Shown: positions 15,205 to 24,677, counted from the stretch's first letter. The stretch: DNA of 64,000 nt from Treponema sp. (GCA_017551545.1 JAFZLJ010000073.1:1-64000), one strand, 5' to 3'. Made by a program: numbers and translations. The notes: a model not told the origin generated them from the letters alone.

Positions 15205-15978
15205 ATGGAAAATATAATAAAATCATTACGAGAACAGAAGGGTTTTTCTCAGGAAGAGCTGGCTGTGCAGCTTGATATATCACGTCAGAGTTATATCAAA
15301 TATGAAAATGGATTGGTAGAAATGCCGTTGGATGTTGTGCGTAAATTATCACATATTTTTGAAATTGATTATTCCTGTATAATAGACAATCAGCTTCCAA
15401 AAGAACCTTCATACGATATTCAAAAATCAGTTTTTAGTGAAGAAAAGCCGGATATTCGTATAAGCATTCCGGAAAATAATATAGAAAAGTTCAAGCAGGT
15501 TTTTCTTTATATTCTTGAAAAGGTTGGAGCAAAGCCTAATGTTGGTCAGACTGTTATCTATAAACTCTTGTATTTTATGGATTTTGATTATTATGAACTA
15601 TATGAAAAACAGTTGATGGGTCTTTCGTATATTAAAAACAATTTTGGTCCAACTCCTGTTGATTTTGCAAAGTTAAGTCGTGATATGCAGAACGAGGGCC
15701 TTATCACAGAGATTAAAACAGAGTTTTTTAAACATGAGATGACAAAGTATCTTCCTCTGAAACTGCCAAATCTAGAATTGCTTTCTGCTCAAGAACTTGA
15801 ATTTATAGATTCAGAATTAGAAAAACACTCAAATAAAACCGCAAAAGAATTATCTGATTTTTCTCATAAGGATATCCCATGGATTGGTGCAAAAGATCGT
15901 GAAGTTCTTGATTATGAAGCAGTTTTTTACAGGACACCAGAAACTTCTGTAAGGCAATACAGTGTAGAAGATGATTAA
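15205..15978 (+). CDS. XRE-type helix-turn-helix protein with Panacea (DUF4065) antitoxin domain
   Basis: A 257-residue antitoxin-like regulator. Residues 1-60 are an XRE helix-turn-helix (LREQKGFSQEELAVQLDISRQSYIKYENG). Residues about 90-250 are a Panacea domain, recognisable by VIYKLLYFMDFDYYELYEKQLMGLSYIKNNFGPTP and ending HKDIPWIGAKDRE...YEAVFYR. Panacea proteins act as chaperone-like antitoxins paired with many different toxins. The downstream toxin-like frame overlaps its last eight bases, the usual PanA-PanT arrangement, but that toxin is truncated. The gene probably starts its own message at the ATG. Confidence 0.85.
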   Translation: MENIIKSLREQKGFSQEELAVQLDISRQSYIKYENGLVEMPLDVVRKLSHIFEIDYSCIIDNQLPKEPSYDIQKSVFSEEKPDIRISIPENNIEKFKQVFLYILEKVGAKPNVGQTVIYKLLYFMDFDYYELYEKQLMGLSYIKNNFGPTPVDFAKLSRDMQNEGLITEIKTEFFKHEMTKYLPLKLPNLELLSAQELEFIDSELEKHSNKTAKELSDFSHKDIPWIGAKDREVLDYEAVFYRTPETSVRQYSVEDD

Positions 15979-16273
15979 TTACAAAACGCTGCCTGAATTT
16001 GACAAAGATTTTAAAGCTCTCATAAAACGATACCGTACTCTTGAAAGTGATTTTGATACTTTTAAGAAATACACAATTGAAACTTTTTATGAACAAAAAA
16101 CTCCAACCACAGCTTTTGTCCCTGTAGAAGGTTTTTGTGGAGAAAAATATGTTTCAAACAAAGTCCGAAAATTTGCATGTAAATCTTTGCCAGGGCGGTG
16201 CTCCGCCCTCCCGTTTTATTTATCCTTTAATAAAGTTCTCCAGACTCTCTTTAGGTGCAAAGCCTGTAAATGA
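15971..16273 (+). pseudogene. Truncated RelE/HigB-like toxin next to the Panacea antitoxin
   Basis: The first 75 or so residues look like a small ribonuclease-type toxin (YKTLPEFDKDFKALIKRYRTLESDF...VRKFACKSLPG). After SLPG the frame enters a GGGCGGTGCTCCGCCC hairpin at 16193 and then runs antisense through the end of trxA. The remaining residues have no toxin character. The final strand and catalytic residues expected after KSLPGRG are therefore missing. Most likely a decayed toxin whose antitoxin survives; a shortened but expressed protein is the alternative. Confidence 0.65.
16193..16208. terminator. GC-rich hairpin between the toxin remnant and trxA
   Basis: GGGCGG-TGCT-CCGCCC is a perfect 6-bp stem located just past the 3' end of trxA and at the point where the toxin frame loses similarity. 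No strong T run follows on either strand, so terminator activity is uncertain. Confidence 0.4.
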
Positions 16274-16531
16274 ATTTACAACCTTGCCTTCCTTCATCAT
16301 AACAAGTGTAGGTATACTCATAACGCCAAACTGTTCGGCAAGTTCTGATTCTTCGTCTACGTTTACTTTGCCTACTTTTATTTCATCGTGTTCTTCGGCA
16401 ATTTCGGCAACTACCGGGCCAAGCATTTTGCATGGTCCGCACCAGGGAGCCCAAAAATCAAGCAGAACAGGTTTTTCGCTTTTGATAACTTCAGCATCCC
16501 AGTTTTGTGAAGTGATGGTTATTTCTTTCAT
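16220..16531 (-). CDS. trxA: Thioredoxin
   Basis: A 103-residue cytoplasmic disulfide reductase with the classical active site WCGPCK near residue 30, the cis-proline loop (MSIPT) and a glycine at the expected place in GKVVNSF. The length is standard. GTGGAGG precedes the ATG. Its promoter (TTTACT, 17 bases, TATATT) lies at 16566-16594 on the minus strand. It stands alone, divergent from the alpha/beta hydrolase. Confidence 0.95.
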   Translation of the reverse strand: MKEITITSQNWDAEVIKSEKPVLLDFWAPWCGPCKMLGPVVAEIAEEHDEIKVGKVNVDEESELAEQFGVMSIPTLVMMKEGKVVNSFTGFAPKESLENFIKG

Positions 16532-16565
16532 GTGTGACCTCCACTAGAATTAATTTCTACCTATA

Positions 16566-16594
16566 AATATAATATTAAATATACACGGAGTAAA
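16566..16594 (-). promoter_or_regulatory. Promoter of trxA
   Basis: On the minus strand TTTACT and TATATT are spaced by 17 bases, about 35 bases before the trxA start codon, leaving a normal leader with the ribosome-binding site GTGGAGG. Confidence 0.55.
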
Positions 16595-16601
16595 CAAAAT
16601 A

Positions 16602-17444
16602 ATGCCGCACGTAAAGATTAATGACAAAATCTCACTTTTTTATGAAGAATACGGCACAGGTGCGCTTGATGCAGATAATATCATTCTTTCGGCTCAGGTG
16701 GGCTTTTATCCAAAAGGGATGCAGCAGTATCTTGCAACCTTAGGCTTTCATGTATTTTGCATAACACTCCGCGGCTTTCATCCTTCGACACTTGTAGAAG
16801 AAGATTACGGCGAACACTGGTACGATGTTTTTGCAGATGACGTTGCTGCTTTTGCAGACAAAATGGGAATTGCGCGCTTTGTTTATATGGGAGCTTCTCA
16901 TGGAGCAGGAACAGGCTGGCACATTATGCTTCGTCATCCCGATCGTGTAAATGCATTTGTTGCAGTTGTTCCGGGCCCTCACAGTCTTGCAGAGGGAACA
17001 ATGTCTTACCGCCAGATGCTTGCACAGGGAATCATAAAAGAAATCCCTCCTTTTAATCCGCCGATTGATAATGACGACGCACGACAGCTCAGACGCGACC
17101 GCCGCACAGAGCATATTAAAAATCTTCCGCCGGCTCCTGAACTTGAACGCAAGGTTGATTACGGCAGGCCTCTTATGTCTTTAGGCAGCGAAGAAAAACT
17201 TTGCGAAGCCTTGAAAAAAATTACTACACCTGTTTTGATTATAGGCGGTACAGAAGATCCGATCAGTACACCAGAGCTTATGATGCGTACTGCAAAATGT
17301 CTTCCACACTGTAAGCTTGTAATATATTCAAACTGTGGACACGACATAGATACCGATTTAATAGAAGAAACATGCGATGAAGCAGCACGCTTTATAACAA
17401 ACGCACTTAAAACAAAAAAATGGTATTTGCCGGTGAAGGAATAG
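16602..17444 (+). CDS. Alpha/beta hydrolase
   Basis: A 280-residue cytoplasmic serine hydrolase. The nucleophile elbow is GASHGAG (Ser about 106) and the acid is likely in GGTEDPIS. The catalytic His is in SNCGHDIDTD near the C-terminus, and RGFHPS supplies the oxyanion region after strand 3. The substrate cannot be told; relatives include esterases and C-C bond hydrolases. GGAG lies 11 bases before the ATG. It is followed 9 bases later by the beta-lactamase-like lipoprotein, so the two are probably co-transcribed. Confidence 0.8.
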   Translation: MPHVKINDKISLFYEEYGTGALDADNIILSAQVGFYPKGMQQYLATLGFHVFCITLRGFHPSTLVEEDYGEHWYDVFADDVAAFADKMGIARFVYMGASHGAGTGWHIMLRHPDRVNAFVAVVPGPHSLAEGTMSYRQMLAQGIIKEIPPFNPPIDNDDARQLRRDRRTEHIKNLPPAPELERKVDYGRPLMSLGSEEKLCEALKKITTPVLIIGGTEDPISTPELMMRTAKCLPHCKLVIYSNCGHDIDTDLIEETCDEAARFITNALKTKKWYLPVKE

Positions 17445-17453
17445 GGGAGAAGT

Positions 17454-18542
17454 TTGAGAAAGTTTGTAGTTTTATTTACAGTTTGTGCTGCTCTTTTTGC
17501 GGGTTGTTCTTCCAAGGACCCGTTTGATTGTGAAGAAATCAGAAATCCGTCGTATGCAGAAGAAATAGAAAAAATAGAAGCTTATCTTGATCAAAAGAAT
17601 TTTGAAGGTGCTGTCCTTATTGCTAAAAAGAAAGATGTAATGTTTGCAAAAGGCTACGGCTTGTGCGACAAAAAAAATCCGGATGCGGGACAGATAAAAA
17701 TAAATACAACCTTTGAAATTGGTTCAATCACAAAGCAGATGACTGCTGCCGCAATAATGCAGCTTGCAGAAAAAAAGAAGCTTTCTGTAAACGATAAAAT
17801 TTCGCGCTGGTTTCCTGATTTTAAGTATGCAGATAACATTACTGTAGAAATGCTTTTGGATATGCATTCAGGCCTTACTGATTGTCTTAATGCGCCGTAT
17901 GAATTTTTCCCAACAAAAATTGCCGATAAAATTGAACGCGCTACTGTACGTAATGAGCCAGTTGAAGAAGAAATCATTTTAAAATATTTAAACGACGCTC
18001 CTCTTTTTATTGAACCGGGTACCGAATACTTTTACTGTAATACAAATTATTATCTGCTTGCAAAAATCATAGAAAAGGTTTCGGGGCTGAGCTTTGAAGA
18101 ATACATGCAGAAAAATCTTTTTAATCCGTGCAGCATGAACAACACTAATATTGAATTCCAGAAAACAGATGCACGCGGCTACGACTGGAAAAACCGCTAC
18201 TACAGTATTCCGGCCGGCTTTTCAACTGGCTATGGCGACGTTAATTCAAGCGTAGTAGATTTGTTTAAATGGACATACCGCTTTGTAAATGGAAAGGTTG
18301 TAAAAAAGAAGACCTTCAAAAAAATGACAAACAGTGATTCTTACGGCTATGGCCTTTATGTTCAGAACGGCGAAATTTTCCACGGCGGAGCAACAAATGT
18401 TTTTAATTCATATGCCGCTTATTATCCAGATTCAAAAACAACAATAATCATTCTTATTAATTATCCGCAGAACGAAAAATATGCTGCAACTTATGCGCGG
18501 GGTATTTACAAAATCATTCAACCGCAAGATAATTCAAACTAG
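17454..18542 (+). CDS. Beta-lactamase/DD-peptidase-family serine hydrolase lipoprotein
   Basis: A 362-residue exported lipoprotein (lipobox FAGC, about residues 16-19) of the class C beta-lactamase/AmpH/esterase family. The active-site triad is present: SITK (S-x-x-K), YCN (Y-x-N) and HGG. Such proteins are often peptidoglycan-related peptidases or esterases, not resistance enzymes. The start codon appears to be TTG, placed after GGGGAG at a good distance, and the signal peptide begins there. It follows the alpha/beta hydrolase and precedes the EAL gene by 16 bases. Confidence 0.82.
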   Translation: MRKFVVLFTVCAALFAGCSSKDPFDCEEIRNPSYAEEIEKIEAYLDQKNFEGAVLIAKKKDVMFAKGYGLCDKKNPDAGQIKINTTFEIGSITKQMTAAAIMQLAEKKKLSVNDKISRWFPDFKYADNITVEMLLDMHSGLTDCLNAPYEFFPTKIADKIERATVRNEPVEEEIILKYLNDAPLFIEPGTEYFYCNTNYYLLAKIIEKVSGLSFEEYMQKNLFNPCSMNNTNIEFQKTDARGYDWKNRYYSIPAGFSTGYGDVNSSVVDLFKWTYRFVNGKVVKKKTFKKMTNSDSYGYGLYVQNGEIFHGGATNVFNSYAAYYPDSKTTIIILINYPQNEKYAATYARGIYKIIQPQDNSN

Positions 18543-18558
18543 GAGTAGTACTTATAAA

Positions 18559-20655
18559 ATGAGCAAAAAAACTGAAAAACGCATCAAACGACTTAGAAAA
18601 AATTCTATATGGCCACAGATTATTGAAACTTTCATTGTAGAAGTAGCTTTTATTGTTGCAGTTACAATTGTTCTGGTTGTAGACTTTAGTTCCGAAACTC
18701 ATGACCTTGTTGTAAATGGCGCAAGTACCTGTAATTCAATTGTCAGATATGTAGATAAGGAATGGGATTCTTCGACAAACACGCTTGGACCAGAAGCACA
18801 GCAGGAACTTTCTACCATAGTAAAATATGATAATGAAATTATTAGTGCAATTAATATTATAGATGATGATTTTAATGTGTTTGCCTCTTTTGGTGACAGT
18901 GATATAAACGATTCTTCTTATTTAAAATATTTTGACCGGTCTTTGTTTGACGAAAACGGCTTTTATTTTACAGAGCAGGCTTCTACTTACGACGTTGTTG
19001 AAAAGAATTCAGATTCTTCTAAAAACTCACCAAATGTAGGTGTGGTAGTCGATGACGTTAAAGACGGAGCAAATGTTTCTATATTAATAGAAGATGATGA
19101 ATTAGAGGCTTTTAGAATATTTAAAAAGCACTTCTTCAATAGTTTTGATTCATTCAATGACAAACAGTTTTATAATTGGGCAATAACAAAAGACAGCTGG
19201 TATTCAATGTGGATTGTTTATAAAACAAGTATTCCAGGTGTGAATGTTGCAGTTAAAAAAATAACAGTCAGGACAAAGCTTGAAATGTCACGCTTTGTAT
19301 TTTTGGCTTTCGTTCTTGGTATTGTTTTCCTGTTTATTGGTGTTTATGAGCATTACAAACTTATTGCTGTTATCCTTCAGCGAAGAAAAATTAAGAAGCT
19401 TATTTATACAGACTCTGCAACCGGTGGTCATAATAAGGAATTCTTTATTTTCAAAGCAGGCAAGATGATAAAAAGCAGGCACCGCCGGTATGTTGTTGTT
19501 TGTCTGCGAATGGAAAAATTCAGACATTATCAGACTGCATATGGTATTAAAGCCGGAGACAATCTGCTTGAAGATTTTTACAAACAGCTTACAGGCCTTG
19601 TAAAAAAGAGAAAGGAGCTTGTAGCCCATTTAGAGAAGGGTGATTTTGGACTTCTTCTTCATTATGATAACGAAGAGCTTCTTAATATCCGCATGAATGT
19701 AATTACACAGGCGCTTAATGATTGCCGTCCTAATCAGCATCTGTTCTTTAGTGTAGGGGCGTGCCGCATTATTACACGCAGTGATGTCCTGGAAGAAAAA
19801 ATCTCTAACGCAGGTGCTGCAATTTCTAAGCAGGATAAATCAACCGATACAGTTAAGTGGTTTGACGAATCTATGCGCGAAGAACAGATTTGGGAACGCC
19901 GCGTAGAAGATGATATGGACAGAGCTTTGGCAGACAACGAGTTTAAGGTTTACCTTCAGCCAAAGTATTCTACAAAGAAGGAACAGCTTTCTGCCGCAGA
20001 AGCACTTGTGCGCTGGATTCATCCGGAATACGGCTTTGTTTCTCCTGCCAAGTTTATTCCTATTTTTGAACGCAACGGCTTTATCACAAAGCTCGACGAC
20101 TATATGCTCACCGAAGTTGCAAAGCTTCAGGCAAAGTGGCTCGAAGATGGTAAAAAGCTTGTGCCTATTTCTGTAAACGTTTCCCGTGCACATTTCAGCC
20201 AGTATGATTTAGCAGAGCATATCTGCGGAATCGTAGACACTTATAAGGTGCCTCATGAATTCATAGAGCTTGAGCTTACAGAAAGTGCCTTCTTTGACGA
20301 CAAGCAGATTCTTCTTGATACAATCAAAAAGCTCAAGGAATACGGTTTTAAGGTTTCTATGGACGACTTTGGTGCCGGTTATTCTTCGTTGAACTCTCTT
20401 AAAGAGCTTCCTCTTGATATTATCAAGCTTGATGCTCAGTTCTTCCGTGATATTGAAGATAAAAAGCGTGCAGATCTTATTGTTTGTGACACAATCAAAC
20501 TTGCTAAAAAACTTGGCATGCAGATTGTTGCAGAAGGAATTGAAACACGCGAACAGGTAGATTTCCTTGCAGAACAGCACTGTGACCTTATTCAGGGCTT
20601 CTATTTTGCAAAACCTCTTCCTATAGAAGAGTTCGAAGAAAAAGCTTTTTCGTGA
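18559..20655 (+). CDS. Membrane EAL phosphodiesterase with degenerate GGDEF domain
   Basis: Probably hydrolyses cyclic di-GMP. The 698-residue protein has two membrane helices (about residues 22-44 and 250-275) enclosing a periplasmic sensor region. A GGDEF fold follows in which the catalytic loop reads EKGDFG, so cyclase activity is unlikely. The EAL domain (about 455-695) keeps AEALVRW, ELTES, MDDFGAGYSSL, IIKLD and AEGIET. The start at 18559 is chosen over an upstream one that would overlap the previous gene; AGGAG lies 13 bases before it. Confidence 0.87.
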   Translation: MSKKTEKRIKRLRKNSIWPQIIETFIVEVAFIVAVTIVLVVDFSSETHDLVVNGASTCNSIVRYVDKEWDSSTNTLGPEAQQELSTIVKYDNEIISAINIIDDDFNVFASFGDSDINDSSYLKYFDRSLFDENGFYFTEQASTYDVVEKNSDSSKNSPNVGVVVDDVKDGANVSILIEDDELEAFRIFKKHFFNSFDSFNDKQFYNWAITKDSWYSMWIVYKTSIPGVNVAVKKITVRTKLEMSRFVFLAFVLGIVFLFIGVYEHYKLIAVILQRRKIKKLIYTDSATGGHNKEFFIFKAGKMIKSRHRRYVVVCLRMEKFRHYQTAYGIKAGDNLLEDFYKQLTGLVKKRKELVAHLEKGDFGLLLHYDNEELLNIRMNVITQALNDCRPNQHLFFSVGACRIITRSDVLEEKISNAGAAISKQDKSTDTVKWFDESMREEQIWERRVEDDMDRALADNEFKVYLQPKYSTKKEQLSAAEALVRWIHPEYGFVSPAKFIPIFERNGFITKLDDYMLTEVAKLQAKWLEDGKKLVPISVNVSRAHFSQYDLAEHICGIVDTYKVPHEFIELELTESAFFDDKQILLDTIKKLKEYGFKVSMDDFGAGYSSLNSLKELPLDIIKLDAQFFRDIEDKKRADLIVCDTIKLAKKLGMQIVAEGIETREQVDFLAEQHCDLIQGFYFAKPLPIEEFEEKAFS

Positions 20656-20662
20656 TTCTTTA

Positions 20663-20691
20663 TTGACAACAAATAAGTTTGCATTTAAAAT
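20663..20691 (+). promoter_or_regulatory. Promoter of the barrel/transglutaminase operon, nearly leaderless
   Basis: TTGACA and TAAAAT are spaced by 17 bases. The -10 box ends 9 bases before the ATG at 20701, leaving a leader of only a few bases and no Shine-Dalgarno sequence. Confidence 0.65.
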
Positions 20692-20700
20692 AGTTCTATT

Positions 20701-22620
20701 ATGAATAAGAAGAGAGCTGCAGTTTTTGCAATCACGTTTGTCTTTAATTTGTTGTCACTTAGTGCCCTTGATTTTGTATTCAAACTTGAGCCTACAGTTT
20801 TATTACCAAATGTAATCGACCCAAAATGGAGTGTTGCTCCAGGCGTTACAGTGCAGGGAGATTTTGATTTCTTAAATTTCCTTACAGTCGGGGTAGAAGG
20901 TGGCTATGCTTATGAGCAGGCTAAAGCTACAGAAGACGGTATCAACACTGTCTTTGGTGGATTGAATGTTGGATTCTATTACTATCCAATTTCTCGACTC
21001 TATCTTGGAGCCGGCGGAAGTTTTGGTATTCATAACATTACTACCCAGATTCCTGTAGCAGGTAGTGAAAATTCTACTACTAAAAAAGTCTTTAATGGTT
21101 TGTATTACAGAGGTTTTGGAGAAGTTGGTTTCCGTGTAAATCCTTCTTTGAGTGTAAACCTTGCCGGAGGATGGGCGTCTTTCGGTTCAGGCACTGCTTT
21201 AGGTAATGCATTCCTTTCTGGTCCTTTTGCCGCAATTTCATTAAGAATGAATGGTCATTTTGGAGCTAATGCAAAGAGCTCTGCAATTGATGTGCGCATT
21301 ACACAGGATGCAGATGTATTCCCTGTTTACAGTACAGTTTACGGTTATGAACCATTTGGTACAATTTATATTAAGAATGATGAAGGTGCCGAGCTTAGAA
21401 ATGTTCATGTAAGCTTCCGCGCCGGTAAATATTCAAGTTCTGCAAAGCTTTGTGGTTCTGTTGATAAGATTAACCGCCATGCAAGAATGGAGTTCCCGCT
21501 CCTTGCCGATTTCTCTGATGAAATTCTTGGATTTACAGAGGATGGAAAAATCAGTGGTGAAATCATTGTAGAATATGAATTCCTTGGTAAGAAAATGAGC
21601 GTTACAGAACCTGTTATTGTTTCGGTTTGTAACAGAAACGCTTTCATCTGGGGCGACAGTGCTTCACTTGCAGCATTCATTTCTCCTGATGCAACAGAAA
21701 TTGCTACATTCGCAAAAGAAGTTGCAGGAATTACAAGAAACAATATTTATACTGGTATGAATGCAAACCTTCAGTATGCAATTGGTATTATTGAAGGTCT
21801 TCGCCTTATTGGAATGGGTTACTCAGAAGATTATGTAACTCCTTACTCTTCATATCATTTTACTTATGATATGGATTCTATTCAGTATCCTCTTCAGACA
21901 TTACAGTGTCTCTCTGGTGACTATGATGAACTTGGTATTCTTGTTTGTTCTTGTTTGCAGAACATCAACGTGCCAACAGGTTATATTCCATATGATGATG
22001 ACTTTATTGTACTTGTAAAATTGAACATAGCTGCAAATCAGGCTCTTAATAACTTTGCTTCTACAGACGGTCTTGTTATTGATTATGATACTGATGAAGT
22101 TTACCTTGCACTTTCTATGAAGGCTCTTGATAAGGGCTTTACTGCAAGCTACAAAGCTGGTTCTGAAACTGTAGCAAAGATCTTCAGCAGTGAAGACGCT
22201 TATTATGATTTTGTTGATACAACAGATGCATGGACAGAATACAAGCCTGTTGCATTCAGTACAAACTCTTCTGTAACAACTCCAAAACAGGATGCACTTG
22301 TTAAGAATATCAAATCTGCAATTCAGGATTACATTTCTTCTGACATTGAAGAAGTTATTAAACGTGCCCGCAATTCAGGTGATTCTAACAAGCTTGGTGT
22401 AGCACTTGTTCGTGCCGGACGTTATTCAGAAGCTAAGCGTGAATTCCAGAAAGCAGCCGACAAAGGAAGCATTTCTGCAATGAACAACGTTGCAAATATC
22501 CTTATGATCGAAAAGAACTATTCTGCAGCTGCTGCACAGTATAAGGCAATTCTTCAGAAAGACCCTTCAAATGCCGCTGCAAAGAAAGGTCTTGAAAATG
22601 CAAATTCAAAAATTGAATAG
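20701..22620 (+). CDS. Exported beta-barrel/transglutaminase-like protein with TPR end, catalytic residues lost
   Basis: The 639-residue protein has a signal peptide (about 1-22) and an outer-membrane-barrel-like N-terminal domain of alternating strands (about 25-190). A beta-sandwich region follows, then a transglutaminase-like fold (about 340-440), then TPR-like helices near 560-635. The paralogue downstream has GGDCDD and PGHIF at the catalytic positions. Here the same places read SGDYDE (Tyr 408 for Cys) and YDDDF, so this copy should be inactive. The pair is 9 bases apart and co-transcribed. Function is unknown, probably at the outer membrane. Confidence 0.7.
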   Translation: MNKKRAAVFAITFVFNLLSLSALDFVFKLEPTVLLPNVIDPKWSVAPGVTVQGDFDFLNFLTVGVEGGYAYEQAKATEDGINTVFGGLNVGFYYYPISRLYLGAGGSFGIHNITTQIPVAGSENSTTKKVFNGLYYRGFGEVGFRVNPSLSVNLAGGWASFGSGTALGNAFLSGPFAAISLRMNGHFGANAKSSAIDVRITQDADVFPVYSTVYGYEPFGTIYIKNDEGAELRNVHVSFRAGKYSSSAKLCGSVDKINRHARMEFPLLADFSDEILGFTEDGKISGEIIVEYEFLGKKMSVTEPVIVSVCNRNAFIWGDSASLAAFISPDATEIATFAKEVAGITRNNIYTGMNANLQYAIGIIEGLRLIGMGYSEDYVTPYSSYHFTYDMDSIQYPLQTLQCLSGDYDELGILVCSCLQNINVPTGYIPYDDDFIVLVKLNIAANQALNNFASTDGLVIDYDTDEVYLALSMKALDKGFTASYKAGSETVAKIFSSEDAYYDFVDTTDAWTEYKPVAFSTNSSVTTPKQDALVKNIKSAIQDYISSDIEEVIKRARNSGDSNKLGVALVRAGRYSEAKREFQKAADKGSISAMNNVANILMIEKNYSAAAAQYKAILQKDPSNAAAKKGLENANSKIE

Positions 22621-22629
22621 GGAAGAGTA

Positions 22630-24213
22630 ATGAAAAAGATTGTTCTTATTACATTGACTGTTCTCTTTTCAATTAAGCTTTTTGCGTTTGATTTTTCAAT
22701 CAAGCCATTGGTGGCATACGAGTTCGCTACAGAAAAACTTTTTAATGAAGCTGGAGGTTTTTCTGTAGGTCTTGGTGTTGATATTTCTCCTGTTACAATT
22801 CGTCAGCGCGACAAGTTGTTTATTACAGGTCAATTTACTTCAACAAACTTTCCTACAAAGGCTTTTGGAGTTCAGTCACTTATTGATGGTGATTTAGGTA
22901 TTGGATATTCATTCAGAATTGCCGATCGTTTTGGTATTACACCAGAGCTTTATGCCGGTCTTTGGAATTATCTTGGTTCAGACTCTCTTGGAGTTTCTTC
23001 TGTAAGTGGTATTTCTTTTGGCGGTAAGATTTATGCCGACTATTATATGTCGCCTTCTTTGACATTAAGCTTGTTCGGTGGTTATAAATCATTCTATACA
23101 AAACCAACACCATTTATAAATGATGTTCAGATAGGATTGGGATTAAAATACAGCCTTACACGCGGACTTTTTTCAAACAATTATATTCAGATTGAAGACA
23201 GTCTGGTTAACCCGCTTTTCCCTGTATTCTATGCTCATTATACAGATGAACCTTTTGGTGAAATAATCTTTATAAACAACGAAGATAACGATATTACAGA
23301 TGTAACTGTTTCTGTTCTTGTTGAAGCTTATATGGCTAATCCGTATACAGTTGCAACAATTCCTGTTGTAGGCAGAGGCGAAGAATTCGACGTAGAGATT
23401 TTTGCATTCCTTAATGAAAACATTCTTGGTTTGTTGCAGCCAAAAGCAGCAAACTTTGATGTAACTGTAGAATACAATTCATTAGGAAAGCGACAGTCTG
23501 TTACACACACACTTCCTATTACTATTTTGAGCCGTAACTCAATGACTTGGGAAGATGACCGTCGTGCTGCTGCATTTGTTTCGGGAAAAGACGCTTCTGC
23601 ACAGAGATTCGCAAGAAGAGTTAAAGCTGTTGTTAAAAATGAACTTAAATCAAACGTGCCTGTAAACGTTCAGTATGCTGCTGCAATGTTTTGTGCCCTT
23701 AAAGCATTCGGAATCAATTACGTAGTAGACCCGTCTAGTGCATTTACCGATAATGTAGGTACAGCTGCTGTAGACTTCCTGCAGTTCCCGTACCAGACAC
23801 TTACATATCATGGCGGGGATTGTGACGACCTTACAATTCTTAACTGCTCTTTGTTAGAGGCAATTGGTATTGAAACTGCGTTTATTACAGTTCCTGGTCA
23901 TATCTTTATGGCATTTGATTCAGGTCTTTCACTTGAAGAAGGTAGAAAGAAGCTTGATAAAGGTTATTATATAGAAGCTTATGGTAAAATCTGGTGTCCT
24001 ATTGAAATTACACTTTCACAGGATACCTTTGGTCTTGCCTGGACTTATGGTGCAAGAGAGTGGAAGAAAGCAGGTGAAGATGCTCAGCTTATTCCTTTGA
24101 GCGAAGCATGGTCTAAGTACCTTCCAATCAGTGTTCCTGGTTCAGATACTTCTATTGATGTTCCTTCTAATGAGGAAATAATAAAATATTTTAAAGAAGC
24201 AAAATATTATTGA
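22630..24213 (+). CDS. Exported beta-barrel/transglutaminase-like protein with intact catalytic motifs
   Basis: A 527-residue paralogue of the upstream protein, with a signal peptide (about 1-19) and the same barrel-like N-terminal domain and sandwich. Its transglutaminase-like domain carries HGGDCDDLTIL (Cys 398) and VPGHIFMAF (His 424), which fit the Cys-His part of a papain-like catalytic site. It lacks the TPR end. GGAAGAG before the ATG is a good ribosome-binding site. It may act on peptides or proteins at the envelope, with the inactive paralogue as partner; this is inference. Confidence 0.72.
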   Translation: MKKIVLITLTVLFSIKLFAFDFSIKPLVAYEFATEKLFNEAGGFSVGLGVDISPVTIRQRDKLFITGQFTSTNFPTKAFGVQSLIDGDLGIGYSFRIADRFGITPELYAGLWNYLGSDSLGVSSVSGISFGGKIYADYYMSPSLTLSLFGGYKSFYTKPTPFINDVQIGLGLKYSLTRGLFSNNYIQIEDSLVNPLFPVFYAHYTDEPFGEIIFINNEDNDITDVTVSVLVEAYMANPYTVATIPVVGRGEEFDVEIFAFLNENILGLLQPKAANFDVTVEYNSLGKRQSVTHTLPITILSRNSMTWEDDRRAAAFVSGKDASAQRFARRVKAVVKNELKSNVPVNVQYAAAMFCALKAFGINYVVDPSSAFTDNVGTAAVDFLQFPYQTLTYHGGDCDDLTILNCSLLEAIGIETAFITVPGHIFMAFDSGLSLEEGRKKLDKGYYIEAYGKIWCPIEITLSQDTFGLAWTYGAREWKKAGEDAQLIPLSEAWSKYLPISVPGSDTSIDVPSNEEIIKYFKEAKYY

Positions 24214-24263
24214 TTTTTTTGTAAAAATCGATGATACTATATAGTAGAGAGGAGGTTTTTGAT

Positions 24264-24677
24264 ATGAAAAAACTTTTTGCTTTGTTATTGGTTTTGTTCA
24301 CTGGAACAATGTTGTTTGCAGCTACAAATTCTTACGTAGTTAAAGCAGTTGTAGGAACTGTTGAATATGAATCAGCTCCAGGAAAATGGACAGCAGTTTC
24401 TATTGGACAGGAATTGTCTGCATCTACAGTTCTTAAGACAAAACTTAATTCAAGTGTAGATATCGAATTTGATGGTAAAATTGTTACTATCAAAGCTAAG
24501 CAGAATGGTTCAGTAGAATCTTTGTATGTTGCTTCTGCTTCAACTAAGGGTGGTCTTAAACGACAGTCAATTGCTAAGGCTGATGCTGTAGACTCTGCAG
24601 ATGGATCACGAGAAGGAGTTTCAACAGCTTCTTCAAGAGCTTCTGATGCAAAAGAAGACTATACCTGGGCAGAGTAA
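24264..24677 (+). CDS. Exported FecR-like domain protein
   Basis: A 137-residue secreted protein with a signal peptide (about 1-19, ending LFAA). One domain follows with the FecR-like pattern VVGTVEYESAPGKWTAVSIGQELSASTVLKTKLNSSVDIEF. The tail (about 95-137) is rich in Ala, Ser and Asp. The start at 24264 is chosen because GAGGAGG lies 9-15 bases before it and the signal peptide begins there. A strong terminator follows, so it ends the transcript of the barrel genes or its own. Confidence 0.7.
   Translation: MKKLFALLLVLFTGTMLFAATNSYVVKAVVGTVEYESAPGKWTAVSIGQELSASTVLKTKLNSSVDIEFDGKIVTIKAKQNGSVESLYVASASTKGGLKRQSIAKADAVDSADGSREGVSTASSRASDAKEDYTWAE

Noticed and set aside
17454-18542. Antibiotic-resistance beta-lactamase
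   Set aside because: The S-x-x-K, Y-x-N and HGG motifs are shared by DD-peptidases and esterases; nothing points to resistance.
18559-20655. Active diguanylate cyclase in the EAL protein
   Set aside because: The GGDEF motif is replaced by EKGDFG; only the EAL domain has its full set of residues.
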